Below are positions 8,985 through 21,330 of a stretch of 64,000 nt of DNA, piece after piece. Within the stretch, counting starts at the first letter, position 1, and each line of letters begins with the position of its first letter. The notes beneath the pieces were generated by a model. That model did not search any database. It saw only the letters and a program-made list of their open reading frames with translations, and was not told the DNA's origin. This stretch comes from Gracilaria domingensis (lineage: Eukaryota > Rhodophyta > Florideophyceae > Gracilariales > Gracilariaceae): contig VCMS01000246.1 of NCBI GenBank assembly GCA_022539475.1, forward strand, positions 1-64,000, in the 5' to 3' direction. The position numbers were made by a program, and so were the translations under genes.

Positions 8985-11900
8985 CTATCGAGACAGAAAG
9001 CGCAGCTTCAAAAAACCAATACCTGCCACAGTACGACATATTAGTATGGTAACGACGATTGCAACCAAGCTGACCCATTTGTTCACGTCATCCGCTCCGA
9101 ACGATTGGATTAGCACCTCCCCATTAGCAACCGGAAAAAACGTGCAGAACAGTTCATTGTTGACGACTACACTCCCGTACGGGTCACCTGAACCTAGAAG
9201 TGGAATGTCTCCGCAGTCTACAAATGATGTTGTGGTGGGGAACGGAAAACGCACAAGCTCTGGCGGTTTGCATGTGAAAGGCTGATCTTTCATTTGATTC
9301 TGAACGAGTCCCGCCAGGTAGTAGTACAACGGATTGAACCAAGTACTCCACCGCCACCATACAGGTAGCTCTTCCTTTCGAATGAAGAAACCAGACAACA
9401 CACTGAATACAGACATGGCATAGTTCGCAACCGTCGCTCCCAGTGCTTGGTTTGGAGTGATGCCGGCAAGCATCACGCCAAACATGACAGAGAAATAGTA
9501 GATTAGTTACGCGGTCAGAAAGAAGTAACCAAACCTTGAGCAGTCGAGACCCACAAGAAAATAGAACACCAAGGTGAAAACAGTTTTTGTAAAGGCTGTG
9601 GAAGAAAGCTCAACAATTCCCAGGACAATATGAAACGCTAGAGGTGACTAAGTCCCAGCGGCAGTCTCTCTGTAACTCACCGAACGCCCAGCAACCGTCG
9701 TCGGAATCACATTTTGTGACGTCAGATTACTAGGTATCACAGTCAAGAACAACGCCGAGAACGCTAGTGACGCTCCAAGCTGGGTGTTGTCAATCTCGTG
9801 GAGAAACAAGATGCCGACAATCAAAGCGATCATAAACATGAGAACGACCCGTGTGAAATTGTACTCTGGAAGACGCAATACCTCCAGAAGAGTCTGCTGA
9901 TTACCGCCCTTAACTGTACGCTGTACTCAACTCCTTGAAATTGTTCATGCCTTCCACCGTCGGAATCAGACTCTTAGAACCTCTGCAGTTCGGAGTCAAG
10001 ATCTGCTTTCTCCTTGCTAGCCGCCCATATATCGGCCCAGTTCTGACTCTCGTCTGCGATGACATCCAGCATCCAGTCGGCGGGATTCGTTTCACCCACC
10101 AGTTTGTTTGCCAAGGTGGCAGCATTCTCACCGATGTCTCCAAAATAGACCTGCTTGCCGCTCCGCTTGAGAAGCAAAACCTGGTCAAACATATTGAACA
10201 CCTCTCTGCTCAGTTGATGTGCGGTGCAGACCACACAAGTCCCTGTGTCCGCTATTCTGCGAAGCGCATTTGCTACAACCAAAGCGCTGTACGCTGATAT
10301 ACCACTAGTGGGTTCATCCAGAAAGAGTACTAGTGGATCGGCAACGACTTCCAGAGCCATTGTCAACAGTTTTAGCTCCGCACTTCCAAGGGCCTTCACG
10401 AGAATATCAGAGTATGACGAAAGTCTCAGTAGCTCAATAGTCTCCATTGCGAGAATGCAATTCTCTTTATCTGATATAGAAGACGGAAGCCGCAACCTGG
10501 CGCTGAATATAACTGCCTCACGTACGGTTGTTTCTTTCATATGAATATTGTTCTGTTCGCAGTATCCAGTGAAGTGTGAAATCAATTCCTTCGAAACTGG
10601 TTCTCCGTTCAAACGAACGTTTCATTCCATTGCTGTTCCGCTCTTCATTGTCTTTCTCAGTGCACAGACGTCCAACAAGGTCGACTTCCCTGCACCGCTT
10701 TCTCCCATTAGCAGTACCACCTTTCCACTCAACGAGTGACCATTGATACCTGCTAAAAGCTCCTTCCTTCCGTCGTTCACTGTGTACTTCACTCCAGAAA
10801 ACGTGAAGCGATTGGTGCTCTTGGGTTGTTCGCGCAAATCGACGACTGTGGAGTTGATGATTGTGCTCTCCAATGATTCCTCTTCGCGATGCTGCGAACG
10901 CCACTTAAAAGAATGACCCGATGGCTTGGCTAGAGCCGTCGCCACAGCGCTCACGGAAAAGAAGAGTACAAAGAACCCAATTAGCATAAGAAAGTAATAC
11001 AAACGAAAAATGTTGTCGATAGTGACACCCAAGTTGTTTTCCAGGTAGTCTTCGCCATTCGTCACGGGACAAACACGGAACTCAAGTGGAATGTTCTGGT
11101 TAGGAGGTAGAAGCTCCTCTGGGTCACAAGAAAATTGAAGTCCTTCATATTCATTCAAGACCATGGCTTCATACACATAGTGAATAGGGTCCATCCAGTA
11201 TATCCATATCAGCCAATCTTGGATCCTACTCGGGGGCTTCATAAAGCCAGCAAACAAAACGTGTAATATCGTAAGAATTCCGCCAGCTCCATGGGCTGCG
11301 TCCGGATCGTGGATAGCCGCTACTAGAAACCTGGTGACAGAAATCATGATCAGTGAGAGCAGAGTGACTATAAGGATTGCATATAACAGCCTCTGACCGC
11401 TGCTACCTATATTTAGACCAGCCATAAAGTAAAACAACACAACGAAGACTGCCAAACGAACAGCTTCGATGACAATATCGAAGAAAGCCATGGTGAGCAT
11501 GAAAGGCCAAGAGAAGAAGAAAGACGAGTCCCTTTGCTTCACAAATACCGTTTTCTCTGCGTGTCGATCGTCAATCTTAGCCAATGCTGCCAGATCTATG
11601 AACAAAAGAGTCAGGAAGACAATGCCTCCTCTGCTACCAGCCCAGCCAGCATTGTCAGGCAGTTGCCAGAATATAGACCCAAGAAAAGACCGAAGAATAA
11701 GGTTTTGCATGATTTCTGCAACAAGATTCTTTCGCGTGGCTCCGAGGTATCGTACTTGTCGCTTCCCAATTGCTTTGATCTGGTGGCGTGGCTTCTGCAT
11801 ACTGTCCTTGCGAGCAGGAGCCAGCAACGCTTCTGGAACATCATGCTCAACTTCAGGCGCCAATGCTTCGGCATCATCTACTTTTGAGCGGAGCTGAGTG

Positions 11901-12860
11901 GTCAGCAAACTCTTCAGACGAAAGTGGAGGTGGCTGTATCAACGATGACAGATCGGCTTCGGACTTGAGGTACTCATCCCGCATTTCAGGGTTTGCCACG
12001 GTTGCTACAAAATCCGGGACAGAGCGCTGCGGCGGACGGTAGAAGCCAACGCTCTTAAAATAGTTCTCCGCTTCGGACCAAGGTCCAAAGTAGATTACGT
12101 GACCCTGTTCGAGGACCCACGGTGTCGAAGAAATTGTAAACGTCTGTTCCTGGGGCTTGCATAGATGTAATCACGGGGCTTTCAGAAGTGTCAGCGAACT
12201 CACGCATAGATTTCGTGATACTAAGCGTGGTAGAACTGTCAAGACCCTCTGACCAATTATCCCTGACAACTACGCCTGCATTCATCCCGATAAGCATCTC
12301 AGCAATGGTAGTACGCGTTCTCTGACCACCACTGAGGCCACGGAGAATATTATTGCCAACAATTGTATCCAAGACACGTTCAATGCGCAACATACGTGCA
12401 GTAAGCAACGCATAAAGCTTCAACATGAGGCATCCATTCCAGCCATTTGCAAGCGGCGGCAAACTCCACCATGTGACGAACGGTAAGCTGTGCGATATGA
12501 TCATCGCGTTGGCCGACAAGTTGAATGTAATGCGTAGGGTTGACAACACCACCAAGCTTATCTTGGCCGTTGTAATGTACATAGCCATCCAATTTGACAC
12601 TAAAACCAGGGGAACAACCGCAAACAAGAGATAACGACAAGCTGCTGCCAGACCCAGACGGACCCAGCACTAGACACATCTCACCAGGATTAATGAAACC
12701 ACTAGCGCTAGACAAAACTCCGGTTGTCTTCGGGAGTTTCACTTTATCAGACGCATCAGGGGAGCGGGTTTGAGCGGAATGAAGACATATGCCATGGTGA
12801 CGCACCGCTTTACCCCCGACGTGCTTAGTAGCATGTACAAGGAAACCAACTCCAGAGATG
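8985..12860 (-). pseudogene. PDR-type (ABCG full-size) ABC transporter, broken
   Basis: Pleiotropic-drug-resistance type plasma membrane exporter, order NBD1-TMD1-NBD2-TMD2. NBD1 (about 12740-12055) begins FINPGEMCLVLGPSGSG, but Walker A continues SSLSLSL where K-S/T is expected; the signature LRGLSGGQRTRTTIAEMLIG is kept, while Walker B has N for the catalytic Glu (RDNWSEGLDSS). TMD1 spans 11908 to about 10950. NBD2 has an intact Walker A, GESGAGKSTLLD, a weak signature (ALGSAELKLLTMALEV) and Walker B LVLFLDEPTSGIS. TMD2 runs 9900-8985 and ends LKLRFLSR. Breaks: a frameshift near 12500, frame change near 12000, TGA at 10622, frameshifts near 9970 and 9900, TAG at 9648 and TAA near 9507. The N-terminus before NBD1 is not resolved. 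It is a recent-looking pseudogene, because the frames are otherwise long and clean. Confidence 0.9.
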
Positions 12861-13439
12861 ACGGTATTGATAGCAGCAAGTGGCCCCCAAGGTCATGGCG
12901 AATGCGCCGCAGGACCCTTTTCGGGATGCACAAAGATTTGTTTGCGCAGAATACAGACATCAACATGCCAACGTCGCCGTCGAGAATATTGGCACAGAAC
13001 CGGCTGCCCTTTTGGCTATATACCGGCAACGCAAAATCAATATACCTCAGAGCGGTCATATTTTGTCCCAATTAAAAAACACCAAAAACTTAAGTCTGGC
13101 CACAAGGCCATTTCTAGGACATTTTTCGGTACCTATAGTCAACATTGGAGGACCTATTGGCCATCTGAGGTACCTAAATTGCCCAGAACCACTGTTTACA
13201 GGGCTCATCTCTTTCTCGTTTCTCACACAGTTGCGGTAGCATCGACGATCTGTGTGAGTTTATAGACCGCTCCGCTTCATCGATCAATCTCAGTTCTTCG
13301 TCTCTATCCTCGTTCACGTGTCTAAGGAGCTCCCGGAAACTTGATTACGACGAAGAAATTCATGCGTTCAACCCTTTCACGTGCCAATGCGCCACTTCCA
13401 ATGCGTATTCGTGCTCTCTACTTCTCACAGACTTTTTAA
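12861..13439. other. No gene seen upstream of the PDR pseudogene
   Basis: This may contain the lost N-terminus or promoter of the PDR gene. GGTACC occurs at both ends of a ~55-bp stretch near 13130-13180, but I see no coding motif. Confidence 0.4.
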
Positions 13440-14310
13440 ATTGCGGCGATCTGCCGCCAACAGCCACGCAAACTCATGCGGCACACTCTCGTCATCTCCC
13501 GGAGGAGCAACTTGCGGACGAGGAGAGCTTGGTCAGCTTGCTGCGCGCAGCAGCACGGATTTCTCTTGCTCTAACTCCAGCTCAACGTGACTGTTGATGA
13601 GCAAGTGCTACAGGGTATCGTTGCTGCTGGCGCTGTCCTTCTTTGACCAGCTCAGAGTTCTCAGCACTCAGTGCATCTGGCTCGCTTCGGGCCACACGCT
13701 GTTCCTTTTCACATCGTTCTGCACCTTCTTCAGCTTCTGGTTCACCGGTCGCATCTGCGTGGTCGTCATGCTTCGTTCATTCTTCACGGCTTTTCACTCT
13801 TCGCGCGCATTGAACCGGCTGTGCTGCCGCACTTCGTTGGCGCGCGTTAGCGAGTGGCACTCTGACACGGCGCGATCGCTCGATGCCTTGTGAAAGTGCG
13901 TCACCTCGTCTTTCATGCCAAGCTGTGCAGGTTTTGGGTCTACTTGCTCTTCCGCTCTGAAGTTTTCTCCTCAAGTTACTCGCTGAGTGTGAAGACGAAT
14001 TTGTCTTGCTTCTCAGCAGTTTCCGTTTCAAACTGCTCTGCGTGAGGTTCTTTCGAGTTCTTCTGCTGAGTTTCAAGGATGTTCTTCTCCGCAGTGCTCA
14101 CCTCACACTCTTGAATGAGGCGAGCACCGCTTCATACTCTGCATTTTTCTGCTACTCCAGCCCTCCAGCTTTGTACAAGGCGGTCTGCTTCTCCCCTAGA
14201 AGTAATTTCTTCACCTATCTTAGTGCTCGTTACGTTCAGCCAAAATGAGTGCCCTGCTCTCCAACAGCTGCCAGTTGCGCCTCTTGAGGGAGGTAGTTGA
14301 TCCTGCCACG
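13440..14310 (-). pseudogene. Possible decayed coiled-coil gene
   Basis: On the minus strand, several frames are rich in Glu, Gln, Lys, Thr and Ala in helix-friendly order, for example LIQECEVSTAEKNILETQ near 14100 and FETETAEKQDKFVFTLSE near 14030. They are interrupted by stops and frame changes every 50-100 codons. No domain is recognised. This could be a low-complexity artefact of GC-rich DNA; the call rests only on amino acid composition. Confidence 0.22.
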
Positions 14311-15519
14311 ATGCAAATTCACGCTTACAGAGCTATCAGCCCGCCTGAGATTTGCGCTGTATCGCGAGACTTTGCGGCAATGTGATGCAAAGCATTCCCA
14401 GTTGGCATCCATTTGAAGACGTACAGCTGAGGATATGCAAAAACGTCCCCGATAACTCTGCGCAGCGTCACGCACAGCAAGTGCATCCCATATGGTGGCA
14501 GGCGGGCATTCGATCGCGGTTCGAGAGAGACGGCCAACACACGATGCCGTGCGCGCTAGCGATGAAGAAGTAGAAAGGCTCGCAAGGCGTGATGGTGTGC
14601 AGTGGCTCATACTCAAGTGCGGCACCTCAACCGGTGCTACGTACACCGCGAAATGGGCTGCAAGCAATGCAGACGTCTCGCATGCATGCGCCACGCCAAA
14701 GCGCGCCGCCCGCCCCAGCCCATGTAGTCCGGACTCAGAAATCGCGCAAGCTTTGAGTTACTGCTGCTCATGACTTGCCTCCGTCTACGTGTGCCGCTCC
14801 AGTGGCAGTGCGTGTGGCCGCCGCAGCTGCGCGACGCTGCTGTCTCCGTTTTCGCTACGCCATGCGCCGCCGCTGCTGCTGCCCGCGCTGCCACCTGTGC
14901 TGCCACCATACGCGTCTTCGCCTTCGCCGACGGCTTCCAACAAGAGCTCAACGGAGAAGCTAGCTGCGTGGGCCAGGGAGGACGATTTCGTAGTCGCTAC
15001 GGATGGAACTACGAAAGAAAAAGACGGCGGCGACATATTCGGGGACGTTGTCGAGAAATGGGAAGATGGATATAAAGCAAGGCGATTGGCTCTGCGGAGG
15101 TGCGAAGGACAAAACGCCACTTGTGGCCAAATGTGGCGGAACGCAAACCAGAGCACAGCGCGCACGAGACCTCGTGGCAACTTGTACGCGCACTGCGCAT
15201 GGTATTTGATGAGATCGCAATTCCCGAACCCCACTTTACGCGACTCAACTTTACACCCCCTTCGATGTCATTTCCGTCATCCCAATTCGTCTCGCAACGT
15301 CAATATGAACTAACTAGTTTCCAAAAAGGATCTACTCGGGATGCGTTTTCCCCTAATTGCAGATGCGCCGCCCCAAACGTAAAGCGCTCCGACTCGCTCA
15401 ACACGCCGCGCTGCGAGCCGTGATAAGCCAGTAATACGGTTGATCAAATAGAAGGCACATTTTCTCACTCGCATTAAAACCTCTCCACAACAGGCGAGAG
15501 CCTCTAAATTGTCGTGTAC
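14311..15519. other. GC-rich stretch with overlapping ORFs on both strands, none convincing
   Basis: Plus 14789-15313 (174 aa) contains a possible soluble stretch (KLAAWAREDDFVV, DIFGDVVEKWEDGYKARR) after an Ala/Ser/Pro-rich part resembling a transit peptide. Minus 15234-14785 is open over the same bases. GC richness alone lengthens ORFs here, so I leave both uncalled; of the two, the plus frame looks more protein-like. Confidence 0.3.
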
Positions 15520-16500
15520 CATTGGTTTGTGGCAAATCACTATCAGCACTAACAGCAAGTTCAAGGTCAACTTCAACCTTGGTGTCACCCATGTCAAGCT
15601 CACCGTCAGTGACCAGACAGGCGAGGTGGCGTCCGCTTAACAGGCTAAGGTGCCGCCCTCTTTTTGAAGTGGTGCTTACTGGTCGTACTGCGCTGGTACC
15701 ACGGCGCTCGCATCATCTGGCTTCTGGTACTCGTGGCAGAAGGCCAGAATCCGGATGAGGCTCACGTCGCCAGCTTCACTGACCGACCTTCAGAATTATG
15801 AGTTGCCATACAACAAGAAGGACGTGCCTCAGAGCAATTTAATGTGGGTGCCACGATGTACCAACTACTCTTTGAGCTCCATCACCAAACAACACATCAT
15901 CATTGTCACCTATCAATTTGACGCCGTTTTAGTCGTCAACAGAGTGGAGGCGGTGTTTGTCGGGCCAAGTCCTTTTGCAAAGAAAATGATCAGTGATATG
16001 ATCATCGTTCTAGAGAGCGACGTGCTGGTGGAGATAATCTATTACAAGTCTGCCTTCACACCTGTGCCATGATTACCGTTTTTGATCGACAGCGTTGTGG
16101 CGGCGCCCAGTGTCATCGGCTACCGATCTGCAAAGGTTGCGCCGGGCGTATATGGCAGAAGCATGGATTGAGCCCTTGTCAATGGACGCAGTCAGTTTCA
16201 AGTGGGCTTCAACAGCGTTTCTGTCAAGATTGGCAAGGCCACGCCTTTGTTTACGCTCATTTCCGCCACGCATATTGTCTTGAGTATTGTTCCATCCGCT
16301 GCATCTGCGGGCGGAAACAAGATGTTTGTGGCCCACTCCAACTCTGCTGGCTGTTGCAATGCCTCCGCTCTCACGTGCAACAAAGTTTTCAAGGCAGGAG
16401 TGGCCTGGGAACAAACCCTCCTGAAGAACGCTGCTGGAGGCAAGACTTCCATCTAACAGGTCATGCCTGTAACGATAGGTCTCAATTTTTCGGGATTCTC
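15520..16500 (+). pseudogene. Unrecognised decayed ORF
   Basis: A run of plus-strand frames reads like one protein with a few interruptions. Near 15530-15640 it is beta-rich (FKVNFNLGVTHVKLTVSD); 15755-16072 includes HIIIVTYQFDAVLVVNRVEAV; 16202-16456 includes GFNSVSVKIGKATPLFTL and a cysteine-bearing patch, NSAGCCNASALTCNKVF. The beta-rich, Asn/Ser-containing sequence suggests an extracellular or lumenal protein, but I recognise no family. Stops fall near 15640, 16070 and 16170. An alternative is chance ORFs in moderately GC-rich DNA. Confidence 0.3.
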
Positions 16501-16758
16501 GCAACCGGGTTTGCTACGACGACGGGGTTGGTCACGTTTTGTGCTCTGTTCCAATGCTTTTCTCTCTTTTGTTGCTTACAATTGGTGCACCAGAAGTGCA
16601 TGAGCTACACCGGAACTATCTTTCTCAAACACGCTTCGCAATCGCGTAATATTGTTCCCCAAAACGCCATCTTGAGCTGCTTGATGTGTATTTTGTACCA
16701 GAGTGGTCCCTTCCACCACTAAAATGTGTTCGCCCGCACTTGTGAAATTATCTGAGCA

Positions 16759-17629
16759 TTAATAAAACAGTTCTCGCAAGATTAGGCTGGCATCCCGCGA
16801 TCTTACATCTTCCCTGGAAGGCTGCGTGCCGGGAACCTGCACCACATGTCCCGAATCGTTTGAGACCAAGGACGAGAATTTTACCGCGTTGAAGTCCTCA
16901 TAATTGCGGTTATCATCTTGACACACCAATGAACGGGTGTCTTTGAACACAGAACTGCCGGTTGAACGCAGCTTCGTCAGAGTCCTCACTACTGTCCGCT
17001 TCTCAACTAAACATAATTCCTTCCCACTGTCGACTTTTCTCTTCAACCAGCTAGGAGTGTCATCCAAAAAACTACGAGTATCTTCTTCTGCGTGGGCGTC
17101 AACGGCTTTGACCTGCTCCACAGGGTGCTCCTCAACTAATCTTCTTGGTCTTTCAATTGCAAGCAATTTGTCGCCATCAGTGGAGCGTTTGCCATCAGCC
17201 GGGTCTTATCGGTCTCTAAGGGATAGAGATTTACTTCCAACGGTATCTGGGAGGGGGGAGTGAGTTCAACCCAAAAGGGTGCACTATTTGCCGTAAGGTT
17301 TATACTCGAGATGTTGGGGCCAAAGCAATTCATGTTTTCAATAGCTTCCACAACACGCTCCGTACCGTACTACCCAGTGAGCTCGGCGGAAGAAACCAAG
17401 TATTTCCATTACGATGAGTCTCTGTGCCCTTAACCAACTGCATTTGGGATTTGCAGCTTTCCCCTCCTGACCTTCTCATTTCACTGAACACTCTAGAGTG
17501 TCTACGTCCGTAAAGAGCATCATCGATATACTCTCCTTGCTTCACGTTCTTCTCAAATTCCAACGCAGTCCTCATGCGCTCCATCTCCTGAGGTCCCTGT
17601 CCTACTGAAATTAGAATTTCCGTTGACAT
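16759..17629 (-). pseudogene. Unrecognised gene with two frameshifts, about 290 aa
   Basis: Three abutting minus-strand frames read as one protein: MSTEILISVGQGPQEMERMR at 17629, then IENMNCFGPNISSINLTANS after a frame change near 17360, then LVEEHPVEQVKAVDAHAEED after a second near 17150, ending LILRELFY at 16759. The sequence is charged and soluble, without membrane segments, and no domain is recognised. ATG at 17629 is the only good start. The gene overlaps no other supported feature. It may be a decayed host gene; single-base errors in the assembly would give the same picture. Confidence 0.42.
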
Positions 17630-18799
17630 TCATCTTTCTTCTTGTGTAGTGTCTTCTGAAGAGAGTTGTTTAACACCATAAGCTATCCACAAATACTGTT
17701 GTTTCAGAAACTAAATGTATCGCGAATGAGTCTGGCGGCCGGAACTTCTGGTGACCGTACCGTCTGAACTCCCTTCTCTTTTATACCAAACTGAATGGGA
17801 TAGTGCACCACACAGATGCGGAGTACAGGCGCACTCTACTGTACATCATAATAGTTTTTCAGCCATAACGATCCAGGAATCAGTATATCAGCAATGCATC
17901 TGAAGCTTCAAAGTTTCCTCACTTCTCTCCAGGCATTTCCTTCTGCCTGGATTCAGAATCTAAAATGTGGGAGATACTCCTCTCCATCCATTTCAGTGGT
18001 GTTCAATGTACATCCCAGTGCCCAGTCGTTCGTCCATCATCTGTCAATCAATAACTTCTCCAATGCTCCTCTAAGCGAAGCAAGGTCTGACCTGCATAGG
18101 CGAAACGTCAACTTTCAACTGCTTTCCACAATATATTTCTCCTTCCATCCACATAAGCGTACCTGTATTCGGTTTCTGCTCTCTCGACTAGTACCTCAGC
18201 CATGAAAACATCTTGTGCGTTGACTAATCGCATTCCGTAAGCAGAATTCCATTTCCCCGATTTGGGGCGATTGCCAACAACTCACACACGCCCGTCACCC
18301 AATGCAAAACGCACCGATTCAGGCAGCTTGCTTACGCAAACCTCTAAGAGTACAAGGAACCATTCTATCTCAGCCTCCCGCGGTGGGGTATACTGTGGCG
18401 TTTTTTTTTGCGGTATGGGCTTCGACGCACGGCGCATGAAGTTCCTTTCTCTGCAGTAAAAGGAGAGGGTTCTCATTCTGTGTGTTATGTACAAAGAATC
18501 AGGCACGAACAACGAGTTGTGGTACTCAATCTACTGAGGACAACAGCACAACCACACTACAAGGAGCGCTCATCATTTCGACAGCATTGAGTTGTTTAAT
18601 CGTATTTGAGGCTGAAGTGTGCTGCATTCGCAAGATTCATACTGTGCTCTCTCTTCAATCGAAATCTGGCTGGACTATGGCCACAGACCACTCTTCCGGG
18701 CGGGGTTCACAACATACGTGCAATCACTACGGGGCACATCAACGCGTCGTGATACAACGAAAACTTCTCCGCTGGAAAGCAGAATGGGCCCGCTGCCTG
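17630..18799. other. No supported gene
   Basis: Short ORFs on both strands (for example plus 17894-18205 and plus 18482-18835) lack motifs. Nothing structural stands out. Confidence 0.4.
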
Positions 18800-19294
18800 T
18801 CACTGCCGTTTGTCCATAACAAAATCACAGAGTAACGCTGAAACATTTGTTTCTATGAGTCGCTGCTTCTCGTTTGGTCGGTAGCGCCCGTAGCGTCTAC
18901 CTTTACGTTGGGTGAAGCTACAAGTGCTCGAACGCGCTATCTCAGAACCTCCTTGGGGCGCAGAGGTGAGACCCACTTTGGTACGAAATTTGGGTTTCAG
19001 TTTTGTACCACAGGATTGAATCGGGGAGCGTGAATTGCTAGCATCATGAACACAGTGCGGATGATCAGCTGAGGTCGAGAATACTGCTGCATTTGGGTTG
19101 GAAATACGAGTGGTGGGGACCGAAGTGAATGGGTGTGACCAGGATTGCGAGGGAGCTGTGAAGCTCTGTGATGAGGAGATTGGGCTCATGGCGTTGGGAA
19201 CGATCTGATCGCAGGAAGCAGAAGCAGATGGTGGTGGCGTTCCAAATAACCTCGCAAAGAGACGGAAAAGGGCAGTGCAGAGCAAACTGCGCAT
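18800..19294 (-). CDS. Hypothetical protein, 164 aa
   Basis: Uninterrupted minus-strand frame starting ATG at 19294. The N-terminus MRSLLCTALFRLFARLF is hydrophobic with Arg and then becomes Ser/Thr/Pro-rich, as in a targeting peptide; the C-terminal third is basic (RKGRRYGRYRPNEKQR). No domain is recognised. The opposite-strand frames over the same region show nothing better. It could be a small organelle-targeted protein or a chance ORF. Confidence 0.35.
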   Translation of the reverse strand: MRSLLCTALFRLFARLFGTPPPSASASCDQIVPNAMSPISSSQSFTAPSQSWSHPFTSVPTTRISNPNAAVFSTSADHPHCVHDASNSRSPIQSCGTKLKPKFRTKVGLTSAPQGGSEIARSSTCSFTQRKGRRYGRYRPNEKQRLIETNVSALLCDFVMDKRQ

Positions 19295-19926
19295 TGCTGA
19301 TTTTATATTGTTCCACGATAGCCGTGATTAAGTTCAACGGGCCTGAATAATCTGTAGTATGACAAGTGGGTCCATGTGCTAGTCGGGACAGAGCTCGGAG
19401 CTTGGCGCGCAAGGAGATTTCTCAAGTGCTTGCAATGGGCAATGTTGCGCAGGCTGCCGCTTTCCTTCCGATGAAAGTGTGCGGCAGTTGCGAAGGTAGA
19501 GCCCAAGGAGGCATGGACCCGTCGACAATCTGCGTGAGACCAAACGGAGCACCACAAATGAACTGCACAACTTCCAACATGAGGCTCGCTTTGCACTGGG
19601 ATTATAAGCAGAAGCGAGGGAGGAGAAATTGGGATTAGTAGAAGTTAGCGCAGTACATGGCAACGAATAGAATGTAACAGTGGCTGGGCGACGTGGGAGA
19701 GGATGGTGTGCTGCTGGTAATGAGCAATGCGAAGAGGGACGGTCATTGAGGAGGTGCGCGGGCAGACTGTGTGGCAAGGGATGTGTGTAGGAGGTATGCG
19801 GGATACAAGAAGGTGGCGGCAGGGCCAACGACTCTTTAGGGAGGTACAGCGGCTACTATTTGGCCATCGAAAATCCGTCGGTCTCTATTAGGACATTTTC
19901 AGATCCCATTAATTAATCTCAAAAAA
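19295..19926. other. No supported gene
   Basis: Overlapping ORFs on both strands without motifs (minus 19828-19379 is open but Ser/Pro/His-rich, composition-driven). Possibly the upstream region of the 164-aa ORF at 18800-19294. Confidence 0.35.
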
Positions 19927-20917
19927 TCAGAGCGCGCCACGCGGCCATCGCGCGTACTCACCTATAGTAATTACGCGAACCTTTTTGGGCCCTCTACAGT
20001 ACACACCTGGCCCAGATTGCTTGTTCACAGGGGCCATCATCGCAAGTCGTTGGAGGGCGATCAAAATCATTAACCTCTCTCTCCGAGGGGAAGAATGTGA
20101 TACTTTTATCTGGTGCATTATCACGATGTTAGTGATCATCACGAAGTCCGAACGGCTGATACTGCCCCGAGAGTAAATTGTGGCATGGTTCAGGGGTGGC
20201 TGAATGGATATGCTTTCGAGTGATCCTGAAAATCGATGATGGAGAGTTGGGAGTCGGATCTCTCTTGCCTTTCTCTCTCCCCAAGTTGTGAACCATTTGT
20301 TCATCGGCTTCCATTTCGGATGTTCTGCCAATCCTTAAATCTTCACAGAATTTGTTCGCTGGCTTCTCGACTTGCAAACTCTCAACGCACCCCATATCGT
20401 TCTTCTGAATGACGCACATTACCTTGGGGCATACGACTAGGAAAGTTTCTCAGTGACTGTTGGACTAGTGACTGGAAATGTGCCCTGAACACTAAAATAT
20501 CTTTTTCGGTTGGCTCCCATGGTAGCTCGGCAGAAAATGCCTGGTGACGCAGAGAAACATTTGCACACCTTCTACGCTTCAGCATAGTTGATCTGCTTAC
20601 TGCCTTGCCCTTCTGATAGCAAGGACAGCCACACTCCGGGAGGTAAACATAGTTGGGGTACATATGGGGAAGACCTCTCCGGCATTAATGCGAGATGCAA
20701 GTCATACTAGGATGTCTTGATTCTTTGCAGATATGAAACTGAACTTGATCGCCACAAGAATCGATACCGCTTTGTCAATCTTTTCGATCGTGCTCAGTAA
20801 CGAAAAAAATTCAACTCTTTTTCTTTCATGGAATAGCTTCTCCTTGAGCCGGGCGAAAGTCAGTTCTGTCAATTTGATGTGTAACTTGACTTGTGTCCCA
20901 GAATTTTCTCCTCCCAA
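19927..20917 (-). pseudogene. Unrecognised decayed minus-strand ORFs
   Basis: Three consecutive minus-strand frames are protein-like: 20917-20702 (a charged helix, LTELTFARLKEKLFHERKRV), 20663-20382 (with CGCPCYQKGKAVSRSTMLKR) and 20419-20129 (SLQVEKPANKFCEDLRIGR). They overlap end to end with frame changes near 20700 and 20415, as a decayed gene would. No family is recognised, and the last part (to 19927) may be chance. Confidence 0.28.
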
Positions 20918-21029
20918 CGTACCCGGTCATGGTTTGAATTCTAACTGAAAGTCACTTAGTACCATATTTTCCGAGGTAGGTATCTTGTGTTCACCTTCTA
21001 TCAAACGGTAAAATTGGCTGCGAGTTCAA

Positions 21030-21330
21030 GTCAGACACTGCCCCTGCGCATCAGACGACACAAAGGAAGAGATTATCCGTACATGGAAAGAAGACCTGGC
21101 AAAGCTCAGCAGAAGGCTTGATGCCATGGAGCCATTTTCAATGCTACCCCTAATTCCGAGTTCGATGCGTTGTAAGGACTTTGAGCGGGCACTGAAGGTA
21201 TCGGCATTGATGCGAGCTGCAATGGAACATCACAACGCATCAATCCTGGGAGGAAAGTAGAGGTACATCCGATTTCCAGACGGTGCGACTCTCCAAAAGC
21301 TCAACATTGATGCAAAAAACGCGCTGTAAT
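21030..21330 (+). pseudogene. Unrecognised coding fragment
   Basis: One plus-strand frame without ATG reads CPCASDDTKEEIIRTWKEDL, then LSRRLDAMEPFSMLPLIPSS and FERALKVSALMRAAMEHHNA, then a TAG. Helical, well-mixed composition over about 80 codons is more protein-like than its surroundings. No family is recognised; it may be an exon or a transposon scrap. Confidence 0.3.

Noticed and set aside
13381-15420. Many ORFs of 60-170 codons on both strands
   Set aside because: They overlap one another, follow GC richness and contain no recognisable motifs.
20190-20275. tRNA-like start (GGGGTGGCTGAATGG) resembling a tRNA-Ser/Leu D-arm
   Set aside because: No matching acceptor stem, anticodon arm or T-loop could be paired around it.
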